A stretch of DNA of 64,000 nucleotides from positions 21,843 through 85,842 of the forward strand of contig CAZUUA010000007.1 in NCBI GenBank assembly GCA_964623635.1. Direction: 5' to 3'. How positions within the stretch are numbered: the stretch's first letter is position 1; each line of letters opens with the position of its first letter. The notes under the pieces are model-generated. The model saw nothing but the letters and a program-made list of their open reading frames with translations. It searched no databases and was not told the origin of the DNA. This DNA comes from UMGS1696 sp964623635. GTDB taxonomy: Bacteria; Bacillota; Clostridia; Oscillospirales; CAG-272. Shown here in pieces: positions 18,411 through 27,820 of this stretch. A program made the translations under genes and the position numbers.

Positions 18411-19490
18411 TTACTGTAAGAACTGTGCCAACTCCTTTTCATACCACGTGTCCGGCATGGTCTTCACCACATATCCATGCTTCCCGTCTGCGGCATAGGT
18501 GAAGTCGTTTTCGCCGGTTTCGCTATCCACTGCTGCCTTGCCACGACGGAGCGTGTACCCGGCTTTGGCAAGGTTTGCGGCATCAAACGGATCTTGTGGG
18601 TCGCCGGACAGTGCCAAAAGCACCAGCATGGGATCCCAGGAAGAACGACCGTTTTGGCTTCCATGGGCGGCAAAGGCTATGCGCAGCGGATCGCTTTCGT
18701 CCGGGATCGTCTCCGGTGTACCGCTGATCACACTGGCACCTACTTCCCAACCCAAAAATACAATGGGACAGGGAAAATCTCGAAGCAGTGTGGCGGCGGC
18801 TTTTCGGGAACGGGGCGCACGGGCAAAATTGTTCTCCCGTCCATGGCCGTCCTTTTCCCAGTTGCCTGCCATCATCCACAGGCACGACACCTTCTTGGCT
18901 ACCAGTGCCCGACCGGTCTCATCGGCACACAGAGCAGCAAGTACCTGGGGATACCCGATCTCCAATAGCTCCACCTTGTCCGGCGCCTTGGTCAGCAGCT
19001 CCCGGTACAACTCTACCCCATCGGGTAGGGCATCGTTGCTCGGTACGGTGTGGGGTAGGGCAGAGAGCAGCCTTTGATACGGTGGTGCTCCACCATAATC
19101 GGTGGCGTCCCGGTCGATCCCCAGCGGCAGATCCCCATATCCTTCGCTGGTGAGAAAGGCATTCAGGGACGCAGCCGAATCGGGCATAGCCGCATTGCAG
19201 ATGATTCCGGCCAGTGACCAAAGCCCCCGTTTGGCAGCCCGGCAGAGGATCCGCAGCGCCGCCACATCATCACAGTCGGTCCACCAATCCGTACCCAAAA
19301 TGATCGTGCGGTTTTGTAGTGGAGCACCGGATTCATCCGTACCCAATATTACAGTGCGGTTCGGTAATGGAGCACCGGATTCATCCGTTCCCAATATTAC
19401 AGTGCGGTTCGGTAGTGGAGTACCGGATTCATCCGTACCCAAAATGATCGTGCGGTTCTGGTCGATTTGATTTTCTTCAATATATTTCAT
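18411..19490 (-). CDS. Nucleoside hydrolase-like protein with a repeated N-terminus
   Basis: A 359-residue protein. From about residue 60 on it resembles the nucleoside hydrolase fold: IILGTDWWTDCDDVAALRIL holds the acidic DxxxDxDD cluster that binds Ca and ribose, with LEIGYPQVLAALC and LWMMAGNWEKDG later. It should split a ribonucleoside into base and ribose. Residues about 13-60 are three extra copies of a 16-residue unit (NRTVILGTDESGAPLP) that copy the first strand and Asp of the real domain. The ATG at 19488-19490 has no good ribosome site; a GTG at 19502 overlaps the upstream stop. It follows the solute-binding gene directly, so it is probably translated by coupling. Confidence 0.7.
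   Translation of the reverse strand: MKYIEENQIDQNRTIILGTDESGTPLPNRTVILGTDESGAPLPNRTVILGTDESGAPLQNRTIILGTDWWTDCDDVAALRILCRAAKRGLWSLAGIICNAAMPDSAASLNAFLTSEGYGDLPLGIDRDATDYGGAPPYQRLLSALPHTVPSNDALPDGVELYRELLTKAPDKVELLEIGYPQVLAALCADETGRALVAKKVSCLWMMAGNWEKDGHGRENNFARAPRSRKAAATLLRDFPCPIVFLGWEVGASVISGTPETIPDESDPLRIAFAAHGSQNGRSSWDPMLVLLALSGDPQDPFDAANLAKAGYTLRRGKAAVDSETGENDFTYAADGKHGYVVKTMPDTWYEKELAQFLQ
19291..19466 (-). repeat. In-frame 48-bp tandem repeat, about 3.7 copies
   Basis: Units begin at 19291, 19339, 19387 and 19435, exactly 48 bases apart, inside the nucleoside hydrolase gene. The outer units use one codon version of NRTIILGTD and the two middle units use another (NRTVILGTD), so the copies are of two types. 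Confidence 0.95.
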
Positions 19491-19502
19491 AGTACACGTC
19501 AC

Positions 19503-20969
19503 TCAGTTGGCGAAGGATTCCAGCACCTTTTCGTAATGCTTGGTGGCTGCGCTTTCCTGTGCCGCTGCTTTGGAGGCAAGGTCGGTGGAATTGGCGGCGG
19601 TTAGGTCACAGAACATATCGGTGTACGCACTGTATTTGTAGGTGCTGGCAAAGCTGATCTTCAGACCATCCATGAGCAGCCCGAACATTTTCTGCGAATC
19701 CTCGTCCCGGAGCAGCTTCTTTTGCATGACCGTCTCAAATACGGCCGGATATACATCATAGTAGCTTTCGATGGCAAGGGCTTCGGTGATCTGCCCGGTG
19801 CGATCCATGTCGGCGGTGACCATGGGAATGCCAAGCAGTCCTGTACCGCCGGTCACTGTGGTGATGTACCGCTCGTCAGAGGCTTCCCACTTGGGGAATA
19901 CGAGCAGACCATAGTCGGCTTCCATGTCCCGGAAGAACTGGTAGGCGTCGGTCAGGAAGCCGGAGTAGAACAGTCCCTGGTTATTGGCGAACATTTTGGC
20001 AAGGTCGTTTTCCTTGGAATAGTCTGTGATGAGCCAGGAGGATGGCGTATGGGTCAGGGTGACAATGGCTTCCAGAATGGATTGGTTCCGGTCGGACAGC
20101 AGAGACAATGTGAAGGTGCCGTCTCCGTGGAAGTCCACAGGCTGTACGCCCATGCCGACGGAAAAGCCGACACCGGAGGTACCGTGGGAGGACAGCAGAC
20201 CATAGGTGTCCCCTTCGTCCCAGGTGCCGTCGCCGTTTTCATCCACGGATACCGTTTCCACCATCTGCGAGAAGGTGTCAAAGGTCCAGTTGTTTTCGTT
20301 CACGTATTCATACGGAGAGGTCAGCCCATATTCCGTGACCATGTCCATGTTGCAGAACAGCACGTGGGACAGCATAACGCCGGTGAAGGGAATGTAGTTC
20401 ATTTGCAGGAAGCACTTGCCGTTCTGGGTCAGGGACTCTACAGCCAGCTGATTCCACCAGGCGCCGGTCATATCGACGTGGGGCACGTCATAGTAGTTGG
20501 CCAGATAGCCGCCTAAGGATAGGGACGACATATCGTTCACGTGTGCCCATGCCAAATCGTAGGCACCGTCCCCGGCGGTCACAGAGGTCTTGACCAGGCT
20601 GGCGGCACTGCCGATGGTGGCGGCGATCTCTACGTTGAAGTTTTCCTCCACGGTCTGGTTCCGCTTGTAGATGGTATCGTTGATCACGTCTCCGGTCAGC
20701 TCGTCCACCACAAATTCCATGGCAGGCAGCTCACCCAGCTTGGCATACTCTCTGCCGATGATCTGATAGGTGGCACCTTCGTAATTGGCGACAGGCAGCA
20801 GGTCGGCGGAGCGCAAAATGGTGGTCTCGGTTTCCGGTGCAGTGGTGTCTGCTGCAGTGGTGTCGGACTGGGACGTGGTCTCGTCTGTGGTACCACCGGC
20901 GCAGGCCGTCATAGCGGTCGACACCAGCAGTGCACACAGGAGCAGGGAAAATAGCTGTTTCGTTTTCAT
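19503..20969 (-). CDS. Solute-binding lipoprotein, paralogue 1
   Basis: A 488-residue lipoprotein: signal peptide MKTKQLFSLLLCALLVSTA, lipobox MTAC, then a Thr/Asp/Ser linker to about residue 50. The mature part carries the block shared by six proteins here, GATYQIIG followed by ELTGDVINDTIYKRNQTVEENFNV, and later an EF-hand-like loop DENGDGTWDEGD, FYSGFLTD and FPKWEASDERY. It resembles family 1 extracellular oligosaccharide-binding proteins of ABC importers, but no permease gene lies near. The ATG at 20967-20969 has GAGGA 9 bases upstream. A consensus promoter drives it. Confidence 0.85.
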   Translation of the reverse strand: MKTKQLFSLLLCALLVSTAMTACAGGTTDETTSQSDTTAADTTAPETETTILRSADLLPVANYEGATYQIIGREYAKLGELPAMEFVVDELTGDVINDTIYKRNQTVEENFNVEIAATIGSAASLVKTSVTAGDGAYDLAWAHVNDMSSLSLGGYLANYYDVPHVDMTGAWWNQLAVESLTQNGKCFLQMNYIPFTGVMLSHVLFCNMDMVTEYGLTSPYEYVNENNWTFDTFSQMVETVSVDENGDGTWDEGDTYGLLSSHGTSGVGFSVGMGVQPVDFHGDGTFTLSLLSDRNQSILEAIVTLTHTPSSWLITDYSKENDLAKMFANNQGLFYSGFLTDAYQFFRDMEADYGLLVFPKWEASDERYITTVTGGTGLLGIPMVTADMDRTGQITEALAIESYYDVYPAVFETVMQKKLLRDEDSQKMFGLLMDGLKISFASTYKYSAYTDMFCDLTAANSTDLASKAAAQESAATKHYEKVLESFAN

Positions 20970-21025
20970 GATACGCATTCCTCGATTTGCAAATTGTTTT
21001 TTATACGACAATCATCGCTACCCTG

Positions 21026-21054
21026 ATTATAGCACATCTGTCTGCGAATGTCAA
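21026..21054 (-). promoter_or_regulatory. Consensus promoter of solute-binding paralogue 1
   Basis: Minus strand TTGACA (21049-21054), 17 bases ending TGC, TATAAT (21026-21031). Both hexamers are exact SigA consensus. Confidence 0.9.
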
Positions 21055-21168
21055 GACGGCAGGCAAAGATCGCCGTGGTGGGTCATATATTAATGTAGGC
21101 TTCTTGCCTATGCAAGGTCGGACGGTGGCGGCATTGGTGGAAAAAAGGAAAAAAATTGCAAAAACAGG

Positions 21169-21197
21169 TTGCATTTATCCCCACGATGGAGTATACT
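21169..21197 (+). promoter_or_regulatory. Promoter of the PHP-domain gene
   Basis: TTGCAT (21169-21174), 17 bases, TATACT (21192-21197), diverging from the promoter of solute-binding paralogue 1. An overlapping TATAAT lies 5 bases further on. Confidence 0.75.
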
Positions 21198-21258
21198 ATA
21201 ATCATCAAAATGCGCGGCATTCTATCACAATTCTTCACAAAACAAAGGAGACAACACC

Positions 21259-22050
21259 ATGCGGTATATCGTTGACCATGACTTACATATCCATTCCCAG
21301 CTTTCGCTTTGCTCGAACGACCCCGGCCAGACACCCCAGGCGATTTTGGACTACGGCGTCAAAAACGGACTGAAGACCTTATGTCTCACCGACCATATGT
21401 GGGATGCGGCTGTGCCCGGCTGCACCTTCGACTTTTACGTCAAACAGCCCTACGAACGCATCTGTCAGGCACTGCCGCTGCCGCAAGCGGATGGGGTAAA
21501 ATTCCTCTTTGGCTGTGAGACCGACCAGGACAAAAACTGCACCGTGGGTGTGTCTCCGGCGCTGCTGGAAAAGCTTGACTTCATCATCATTCCCACCACG
21601 CACCTGCACATGGGCGGCTTTACGCTTCGGGGAGACGAAGGGGTGGAAGAACGGGCTGCGCTCTGGTGCAGTCGGCTGGACAGCGTGCTGGATATGGATT
21701 TGCCCTTCTACAAGGTGGGTATTGCGCACCTGACCTGCAGCCTCATGTACACCGGCCATTATCTGGAGGTGCTGGCTGCCATCCCGGACAGCGAATACCA
21801 TCGTCTGTTTGCCAAGGCGGCCAAGGTGGGTGCCGGGATCGAGCTGAACTTCCCGTCGCTCAGCCTGGACGACAGCAGCCGGGAGCTGACCCTGAAGCCC
21901 TACCAGATCGCCAAGGAAGAAGGTTGCAAGTTCTATTTTGGCTCCGACGCACACCATCCGGCAGAGCTGGCCGGTGCCATGGCAAACTTCCAGAACATCG
22001 TGGATCTGCTGGGGCTGGAGGAGACGGACAAGATCGAATTTTTGAAATAA
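21259..22050 (+). CDS. PHP-domain phosphoesterase (histidinol-phosphatase type)
   Basis: A 263-residue PHP protein. The metal motifs are HDLHIHSQLSLCS, LCLTDHMWD, the Glu of FLFGCETD, IIPTTHLHMG and FYFGSDAHHP. PHP enzymes of this size hydrolyse phosphomonoesters (histidinol phosphate, nucleotides or sugar phosphates) with three metal ions. No histidine biosynthesis genes are nearby, so histidinol phosphatase is only one possibility. AAAGGAG is 8 bases before the ATG. It is transcribed alone, away from the upstream solute-binding gene. Confidence 0.87.
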   Translation: MRYIVDHDLHIHSQLSLCSNDPGQTPQAILDYGVKNGLKTLCLTDHMWDAAVPGCTFDFYVKQPYERICQALPLPQADGVKFLFGCETDQDKNCTVGVSPALLEKLDFIIIPTTHLHMGGFTLRGDEGVEERAALWCSRLDSVLDMDLPFYKVGIAHLTCSLMYTGHYLEVLAAIPDSEYHRLFAKAAKVGAGIELNFPSLSLDDSSRELTLKPYQIAKEEGCKFYFGSDAHHPAELAGAMANFQNIVDLLGLEETDKIEFLK

Positions 22051-22140
22051 TGCTATATATGCTGGTGCAAAACATAAATGCAGTCTGTCGCAATTGCATG
22101 AATATGGATTGGTAGCTTTATGCAGTATTCCCCATTGACA

Positions 22141-22160
22141 GGGGAAGTACAACCTTCCCC
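22141..22160 (+). terminator. Short hairpin between the PHP gene and the small lipoprotein
   Basis: GGGGAAG, 6-base loop, CTTCCCC, then TTTAG. It could end the PHP transcript or attenuate the lipoprotein gene 24 bases downstream, which has no clear promoter of its own. Confidence 0.5.
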
Positions 22161-22183
22161 TTTAGCGTATGAGGTGTGCTAAT

Positions 22184-22807
22184 ATGAAACGCTTTATTTA
22201 TTTGTTTTTTACCACCTTATTCCTTTCCTCTTGCATGGGTCAATCTGATACCACCACAGCGGTAGAACCACCATTGACCATCAGTGCTTTTGTCTATAAC
22301 GAATCCTTGGAAGATTATACCCTTACACCTTTGGAAGCTGGTATTGTGTACGAACTTGCTCCTATCGGTTGGGATGGATTAGAGAATATAAATCTGCACT
22401 TTGCTTGTGAAGGTGGCAGTGTGCGTGTTCTTTCCGAAGACGAAGAAGTACAGCTTTCCATGGGGAATGGTGGTTTATTTCGAGATCATAGAGAAGACCG
22501 CAACTATGGATATGAAATGGAAATAACCAACACGGGATATATTGCTGCATACCCCTATGGCTGTGGCAGTGGACATTGCATTTTGGCTTTTGAAGATGTG
22601 GACAAGAAAAACGCCGGCTACTTTGGCAAGGAATACTACCTGAAAGTGATCGGCTACGAACTGGATTGTCCGGTAGTTACCATGGAGCTAACTCTCACCC
22701 AATTGGAAGACGAAGACAGCTATGACGGTAAATCCTCTGCCTATTTCTCGCTGGAGATCACCTCCGTTGCCTACAGCGACCGATACCAAATGATGCTGGA
22801 AGGATAA
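22184..22807 (+). CDS. Small lipoprotein of unknown function
   Basis: A 207-residue protein not recognised. It starts MKRFIYLFFTTLFLSSCMG, a signal peptide with lipobox LSSC, so it should be a membrane-anchored lipoprotein. The mature part is beta-rich with four cysteines (HFACEGG, YPYGCGSGHC, ELDCPVV), which could form disulphides. The ATG at 22184 follows GAGG by 10 bases. The 5' part has a lower GC content than neighbouring genes, which may indicate acquisition. It ends at a shared bidirectional terminator facing the next minus-strand gene. Confidence 0.75.
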   Translation: MKRFIYLFFTTLFLSSCMGQSDTTTAVEPPLTISAFVYNESLEDYTLTPLEAGIVYELAPIGWDGLENINLHFACEGGSVRVLSEDEEVQLSMGNGGLFRDHREDRNYGYEMEITNTGYIAAYPYGCGSGHCILAFEDVDKKNAGYFGKEYYLKVIGYELDCPVVTMELTLTQLEDEDSYDGKSSAYFSLEITSVAYSDRYQMMLEG

Positions 22808-22809
22808 AG

Positions 22810-22843
22810 AAAAAACGCTACGATTTGACTCGTAGCGTTTTTT
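22810..22843. terminator. Bidirectional terminator between convergent genes
   Basis: AAAAAACGCTACG pairs with CGTAGCGTTTTTT around an 8-base loop. It has A and T tracts on both sides, so it serves the small lipoprotein and solute-binding paralogue 2. Confidence 0.92.
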
Positions 22844-22856
22844 GTATCCTTATTTT

Positions 22857-24353
22857 TTATTCTTCCAGATATTCCATAAACTTGTTGATGTTGGTCTCGA
22901 TGGCGCTCTTGTTGGAAGCGACGGTGGAGGCAACCTGGTTGTCACCGTTGAACAGCTTGCTGTTGATGGAATCCCGCATACTGCTGTTGTACCAGTTGAA
23001 CATGATGGCGATGTCGATGGCACGGGTCTGGCGCATGATGTCCAGCATCTCCACGGAGTCCTCGTTCCGCAGCCCCTTGTGTTCTACAACCGTATCATAG
23101 TACAGCGGGATCACCTTTTCCTGGCTGTCGTGTGCCAGAACCTCCGTGATGGTGGCGGTCTGTTCCAGGCAGCTGTTGGTGGTGGGAATGGTCAGGCAGA
23201 ACACGGCGGTCACGATGTTGGTGATGTAGTTTTCCTGGTCTTCGTCTGCCTTGGGGAAGGGCACGATACCAAAGGTGTCTTCCATGTCCCGCATGAGCTG
23301 GGCCGCCTTGATCTCACCGGTCAGGAACAGAGATCTGCCCACGGTGAACACGTGTACATACCCACCGGCGTCTACGTCAAAGTCGGTGTTGGAGGCCTTC
23401 AGGGTGCTGCCGGTCTTGCCGTTCATCAGCACTGCCAGCTTGTCGATCACGTTGTAGAAATGTTCGCTTTCCAGGGTGAAGGCAATGGTGCCGTCGCTTT
23501 TGGCTTCTGCGCAGTTGACACCGGCAGAGAAGTAGAACTTTTCCGGCGAGCTCTGGTGGGAGGAGATACCCCAAATGCAGGTGCCGTCCTTGTTCCACTT
23601 GAAGGATTCATCGGTGTTCAAAGTCGCCACCTCGGTGCAGTATTCGGACAGTGCATCCAGTGTCCATGTACCCTCACGAACCAGATCATAGGGCTTGTCC
23701 ATGTTCCGTTCTTCCATCATATTTTCGTTGAAGAACAGGCACCACATGGAGTCGTATGCCATTAGGTTGATAGCTCCGGTGGCAAAGTACAGCTTATCCT
23801 GCAGTGTGGTTGCTTGGATCACGTCCTGGTCCCACCAGCTTTCCGACAGCTGCAGCTGGGGAATGTCCATCAGGTTCAATAGATACCCTTCCGTCACCAG
23901 CGAAATATCCTGAGAGATGGGCAGGAACATCACGTCATAGTCATCGCTACCGGACATGATGGAGGTCTTCGCCTCGTCGGTCAGCAGGGTCACGGTGTTG
24001 GCAGCGTCGCATTCGATCTTCTTTTCGATGATCTTGCAGTTGAGCTTGTCCTCGATGGCACGGTTCCGGTTGTACAGGGCATCGTTCAGGGTCTCTCCGG
24101 TCAACTCGGTGGCGTCCATGTAGATGAACATATTCCAGAGCTGGTCAAAGTTCAGCATCCGATATTCGCCGCCGGCATAATCCACCTCGGGATACTGCCA
24201 GCCTGCTTCGGTCTCGGTCACTGTTGTGTCGGCACCTGTGTTGTCGGTGTTGGATTCGGTGCTGCTGTTGGTGCTGGTCTCTCCGGCACAGGAAAAGAGC
24301 ATGGGAGACGTGAGCATGGCGGCCAGCAGCAGGGCCAGGATACGTTTTTTCAT
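22857..24353 (-). CDS. Solute-binding lipoprotein, paralogue 2
   Basis: A 498-residue lipoprotein: MKKRILALLLAAMLTSPMLFSC is the signal peptide with lipobox LFSC, followed by a Ser/Thr/Asn linker. The family block reads ELTGETLNDALYNRNRAIEDKLNC, with VPFPKADEDQENYI and LRNEDSVEMLDIM later. The EF-hand-like loop of the other paralogues is degenerate (NTDESFKWNKDG). It most resembles an ABC-type oligosaccharide-binding protein without a nearby permease. AAGGAG lies 12 bases before the ATG, a rather long spacing. It lies downstream of lacZ on the same strand with its own promoter. Confidence 0.85.
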   Translation of the reverse strand: MKKRILALLLAAMLTSPMLFSCAGETSTNSSTESNTDNTGADTTVTETEAGWQYPEVDYAGGEYRMLNFDQLWNMFIYMDATELTGETLNDALYNRNRAIEDKLNCKIIEKKIECDAANTVTLLTDEAKTSIMSGSDDYDVMFLPISQDISLVTEGYLLNLMDIPQLQLSESWWDQDVIQATTLQDKLYFATGAINLMAYDSMWCLFFNENMMEERNMDKPYDLVREGTWTLDALSEYCTEVATLNTDESFKWNKDGTCIWGISSHQSSPEKFYFSAGVNCAEAKSDGTIAFTLESEHFYNVIDKLAVLMNGKTGSTLKASNTDFDVDAGGYVHVFTVGRSLFLTGEIKAAQLMRDMEDTFGIVPFPKADEDQENYITNIVTAVFCLTIPTTNSCLEQTATITEVLAHDSQEKVIPLYYDTVVEHKGLRNEDSVEMLDIMRQTRAIDIAIMFNWYNSSMRDSINSKLFNGDNQVASTVASNKSAIETNINKFMEYLEE

Positions 24354-24454
24354 GAAGATGATACACTCCTTTTTTGTGATGATAGAGGAAACGGTCAACA
24401 TTTTGTGCCACACCAAAAGGCATGGGAGACAAACGTTTTATGGTGCTGTTCATC

Positions 24455-24483
24455 ATTATACCACATTTCGTTGACAGATGCAA
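24455..24483 (-). promoter_or_regulatory. Promoter of solute-binding paralogue 2
   Basis: Minus strand TTGCAT (24478-24483), 17 bases ending TGG, TATAAT (24455-24460). Confidence 0.85.
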
Positions 24484-24526
24484 GTAGACGGTGACAATTT
24501 TGTGCAGAAAGCCCATATCGATACAG

Positions 24527-24558
24527 AAAAAACGCCACGTTTTTCACGCAGCGTTTTT
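24527..24558 (-). terminator. Terminator after lacZ
   Basis: AAAAACGC/GCGTTTTT stem immediately past the lacZ stop, with a T tract on the minus strand. Confidence 0.8.
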
Positions 24559-24568
24559 GGTGTATCGT

Positions 24569-27500
24569 TTACTTGCGCATTTCCTTGTATCCGTCCGCAC
24601 CGGCGGTGAACACAGGCTTTACGTGCAGGGTATAGGTGAAGTCCTTTTCGTTGAAGTGGAAGGCCTTTGCCAGAGCAGGACCGCAGGAGTTGGAGCCAAT
24701 GCCGCTCTGCTTGTAGTCCAGGATGACTGTGGTCTCCTTGTTGGGTACCAGTTCGTAGTGGTGACGGGTCACGGTCAGTTGCTCCGGCGTAAAGTGAGAA
24801 GCGCCGAACATGAACCGCTTGTCTGCCGTGAACAGGAACCCGTGACCGGCAACCGTGGACACTCTTGCCCAGCCGCAGTCAACGTGGGAGCTGTTTTCCT
24901 GGGGGAACACATAGGGCTCGTAGTTGTCCGTCACGGTGGTGCCAAATTCACCCAGTCGGGCGGCATTGCGCTTGTCTGCATAGGATTCCATGGGACCGTA
25001 GCCGAAGTACCGCATTTGCTCGGCACCTTCCGGCATGGTCAGACGCACGCCGAACCGGGGCCAGGACACATCCAGTTCCTTCTGCCAATGGGCGTCGTAG
25101 GAAATGGTCAGACCACGGTTTTCGGTGACGGTATAGGTCACCTTGCCACGGAGCACCGGATCAAAGGGTGCGCAGCCCATGGAGAAGTCTGCTTCTACCA
25201 CAGCACTTTCGCCGTCGCAGGAGACCAGCTTGGTACCGTAGCACTTGACCACGGCTCTGTCCAGACCGTTGCCGTGCCATACGTTCCGCACGTTCCGGTC
25301 GTTGTCGGTGGGCGCACGCCAGATGGTGGGTTCGATGGGACGGGTGATCAGATCCTCGCCGTTGTCGCAGATGCGCTTCACCAGACCGGATACCTTGTCG
25401 ATGGTGTATACCGTGTCGCCGCAGGTGATGGTGATGGTGTTGCCCGCTTCGGTGGCTGCAATGGTGTACAGCGGTGCCGGGATGTAGGTGGAGAGCTCCA
25501 GATTCTTGCCGCAGTATTCTTCCTGCCAGATGCCCAGCTCATAGCCGGCTGCTGCCCAAGGCTTGTTTTCGTTGTACCGCAGGGAGAAGTTCACGGTGAC
25601 CACGCCACGGTAGCTGTCCAGCAGATCTGCGTCAAACAGGGTGTAGGTGGCCTCTGCCTGGGGTGCGATGTCCAGACCGGGGATTCGGCCGGAGCGAACG
25701 CTCTTGCCGTCCACTTCGATCCACCAGAACAGGGACAGGTCGTTCATGCAGGTGAAGAACCGCTTGTTTGCCAGTACATATTGACCTACGGTGTCGGTCT
25801 TCTTCACGTGGAGGGGCATATACAGCTGCTTCACTTCTAAGAAGCCGGTGTGGGGCCGTCTGTCGGGATATACCAGACCGTCTACGCAGAAATTGCCGTC
25901 ATTGGGGAAGTCACCGAAGTCGCCGCCGTAGGTGAAGTGGGGATCGGCATACTTGTTGTCACCAATGGCTACGCTGTGGTCGGTGTATTCCCAGACGCAG
26001 CCGCCAAAGAAGGGATCGTTTGCCCAGATCACATTCCAGTAGGCTGCCAGGTCTCCGGGGCCGTTGCCCATGGCGTGGCAGTATTCGCACAGGAACAGCG
26101 GCTGGGTCATCTTTTCGTCCTTGCAGTAGCTGTCGCACCAGTTCGGATCGGGATACATATGGCTCTCTACATCCGTAGTATCAGCCTTGTGTACGCCGCC
26201 GTTGTAGCCGGAGTGGGCGCCTTCGTAGTGTACCAGACGGCTGGTGTCCCGGCTCTTGATCCAGGTGGTCATAGCGGTGTGGTTTCTGCCCAGACCCGAT
26301 TCGTTGCCCAGGGACCAGAATATAATAGAAGGATGGTTTTTGTCCCGTTCCACCATGCGTCTGGCTCTGTCTACATAAGCTTTTTCCCAATCGGGATTAT
26401 CCGACAGACCGTTCCAGGGGTGCATACCGTGGGTCTCGATGTCGGTTTCGTCGCACACGTAGAAGCCGTACTTGTCGCACAGGCCGGTGAAGCGCGGATC
26501 GTTGGGATAGTGGGAGGTGCGGATCATGTTCACATTGTGCTGCTTCATGATCATCAGGTCCCGGATCATGTGCTCCATGGGCGTAGCGTGACCCAGCAGA
26601 TGGTGGCTGTCGTGGCGGTTCACACCCTTTGCCTTGACCTTCTTGCCGTTGATGTAGATCACCTTGTCCTTGATCTCGATTCGTCTGGCACCGGTGGGGA
26701 TGGCAATGGTCTCACTACCGCAGGTCAGCACCAAGGTGTACAGAGTCGGTGTTTCGTCCGACCACAGCTTGGGGTTTTCAATGGTGGGAATGGTGATAAT
26801 GCCGTCGCCGTTTACATTTGCCGTGCCGGAGGAGATGGTGCAGCCACAGGGAGAAAGGAATTCCCAGGCAACCTCTGCGGCATCCGTCAGGGACAGCTCA
26901 GCAGTGAAGTCGGCCTTGTCGAAGGTGTCGTTCAGAGCGCATTTCACGAAGATATCCCGGATGTGGGTCTTGTCCCGGAACAGCAGATATACTTCCCGGA
27001 AGATACCGGACATACGCCACATATCCTGGTCTTCCAGATACGTGCCGTCGGACCACTTCAGCACCAGCACCTTGATGGTGTTCACGCCTTCATGGACGAA
27101 GCCGGTGACGTTGATCTCGCTGGTCAGGTGGCTCACCTGGGAGTAGGCGGCAAAGGTGTCGTTGATCCACACATAGAATGCGGAATCTACGCCTTCAAAG
27201 TTCAGGTAGATCTCCTTGCCGATCATGGATTTGGGTACAGTGAAGTCCCGGATGTACAGGCCGCAGGGATTTTCGTCCGGTACATGGGGTGCATCTACCG
27301 GAATGGGATAGTTGACATTTGTATAGTTGGGCACATCGTAGCCACGATCGAGAGCCATCTGCCAGTTCATGGGCACAGGCAGCTTGTCCATGCTGGCCCG
27401 GTCGAAGCTGGCACAGGTGAAGTCACAGATGTCGTGGACGGAAGAAAAATACCGGAAGTCCCACACGCCGCAGAGGGATTTAAAGTAGGGGCTTTCGTCA

Positions 27501-27619
27501 CGGTTGCCTACCAGTGCTGTGTCCTTGCAGCAGTAGGGAATAAAATACGCACGGGGCTCCTCACAGTGTACGTGGAGGATCTGCTCGGTGGTATGGTAAT
27601 CGGGGATCGAGAAAGGCAT
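24569..27619 (-). CDS. lacZ: GH2 beta-galactosidase (LacZ type)
   Basis: A 1016-residue protein, the usual length for LacZ. Domains in order are a jelly-roll sugar-binding domain, an immunoglobulin-like domain, the TIM barrel (GVNRHDSHHLLGHATP, IRTSHYPNDPRF), acid/base Glu440 in WSLGNESG, nucleophile Glu512 in FLCEYCHAMGNGPG, and the C-terminal beta-galactosidase small-chain domain (PTDNDRNVRNVWHGNGLDR). No signal peptide, so lactose or beta-galactosides are split inside the cell. The ATG at 27617-27619 follows AAAAGGAGACAATATT. The frame is open further upstream past the promoter, which is excluded. Confidence 0.96.
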   Translation of the reverse strand: MPFSIPDYHTTEQILHVHCEEPRAYFIPYCCKDTALVGNRDESPYFKSLCGVWDFRYFSSVHDICDFTCASFDRASMDKLPVPMNWQMALDRGYDVPNYTNVNYPIPVDAPHVPDENPCGLYIRDFTVPKSMIGKEIYLNFEGVDSAFYVWINDTFAAYSQVSHLTSEINVTGFVHEGVNTIKVLVLKWSDGTYLEDQDMWRMSGIFREVYLLFRDKTHIRDIFVKCALNDTFDKADFTAELSLTDAAEVAWEFLSPCGCTISSGTANVNGDGIITIPTIENPKLWSDETPTLYTLVLTCGSETIAIPTGARRIEIKDKVIYINGKKVKAKGVNRHDSHHLLGHATPMEHMIRDLMIMKQHNVNMIRTSHYPNDPRFTGLCDKYGFYVCDETDIETHGMHPWNGLSDNPDWEKAYVDRARRMVERDKNHPSIIFWSLGNESGLGRNHTAMTTWIKSRDTSRLVHYEGAHSGYNGGVHKADTTDVESHMYPDPNWCDSYCKDEKMTQPLFLCEYCHAMGNGPGDLAAYWNVIWANDPFFGGCVWEYTDHSVAIGDNKYADPHFTYGGDFGDFPNDGNFCVDGLVYPDRRPHTGFLEVKQLYMPLHVKKTDTVGQYVLANKRFFTCMNDLSLFWWIEVDGKSVRSGRIPGLDIAPQAEATYTLFDADLLDSYRGVVTVNFSLRYNENKPWAAAGYELGIWQEEYCGKNLELSTYIPAPLYTIAATEAGNTITITCGDTVYTIDKVSGLVKRICDNGEDLITRPIEPTIWRAPTDNDRNVRNVWHGNGLDRAVVKCYGTKLVSCDGESAVVEADFSMGCAPFDPVLRGKVTYTVTENRGLTISYDAHWQKELDVSWPRFGVRLTMPEGAEQMRYFGYGPMESYADKRNAARLGEFGTTVTDNYEPYVFPQENSSHVDCGWARVSTVAGHGFLFTADKRFMFGASHFTPEQLTVTRHHYELVPNKETTVILDYKQSGIGSNSCGPALAKAFHFNEKDFTYTLHVKPVFTAGADGYKEMRK

Positions 27620-27649
27620 AATATTGTCTCCTTTTCTGGGTTTGGTATT

Positions 27650-27678
27650 ATTATGACACAATACGGCGCAGAAGTCAA
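27650..27678 (-). promoter_or_regulatory. Promoter of lacZ
   Basis: Minus strand TTGACT (27673-27678), 17 bases ending TGT, CATAAT (27650-27655), 31 bases before the lacZ ATG. No operator is evident. Confidence 0.75.
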
Positions 27679-27820
27679 GGCAGATTTGGGAAAATTTATA
27701 AGAAAATATGCCGACACGATGCAGAAAAAGTCCCTGCCTACAGAAAACCATAGACAGGGACTTTCGTATTATCGTATGATGAGATGCGGATCCACTGCCA
27801 ACATTCAGATACGCCAACGG

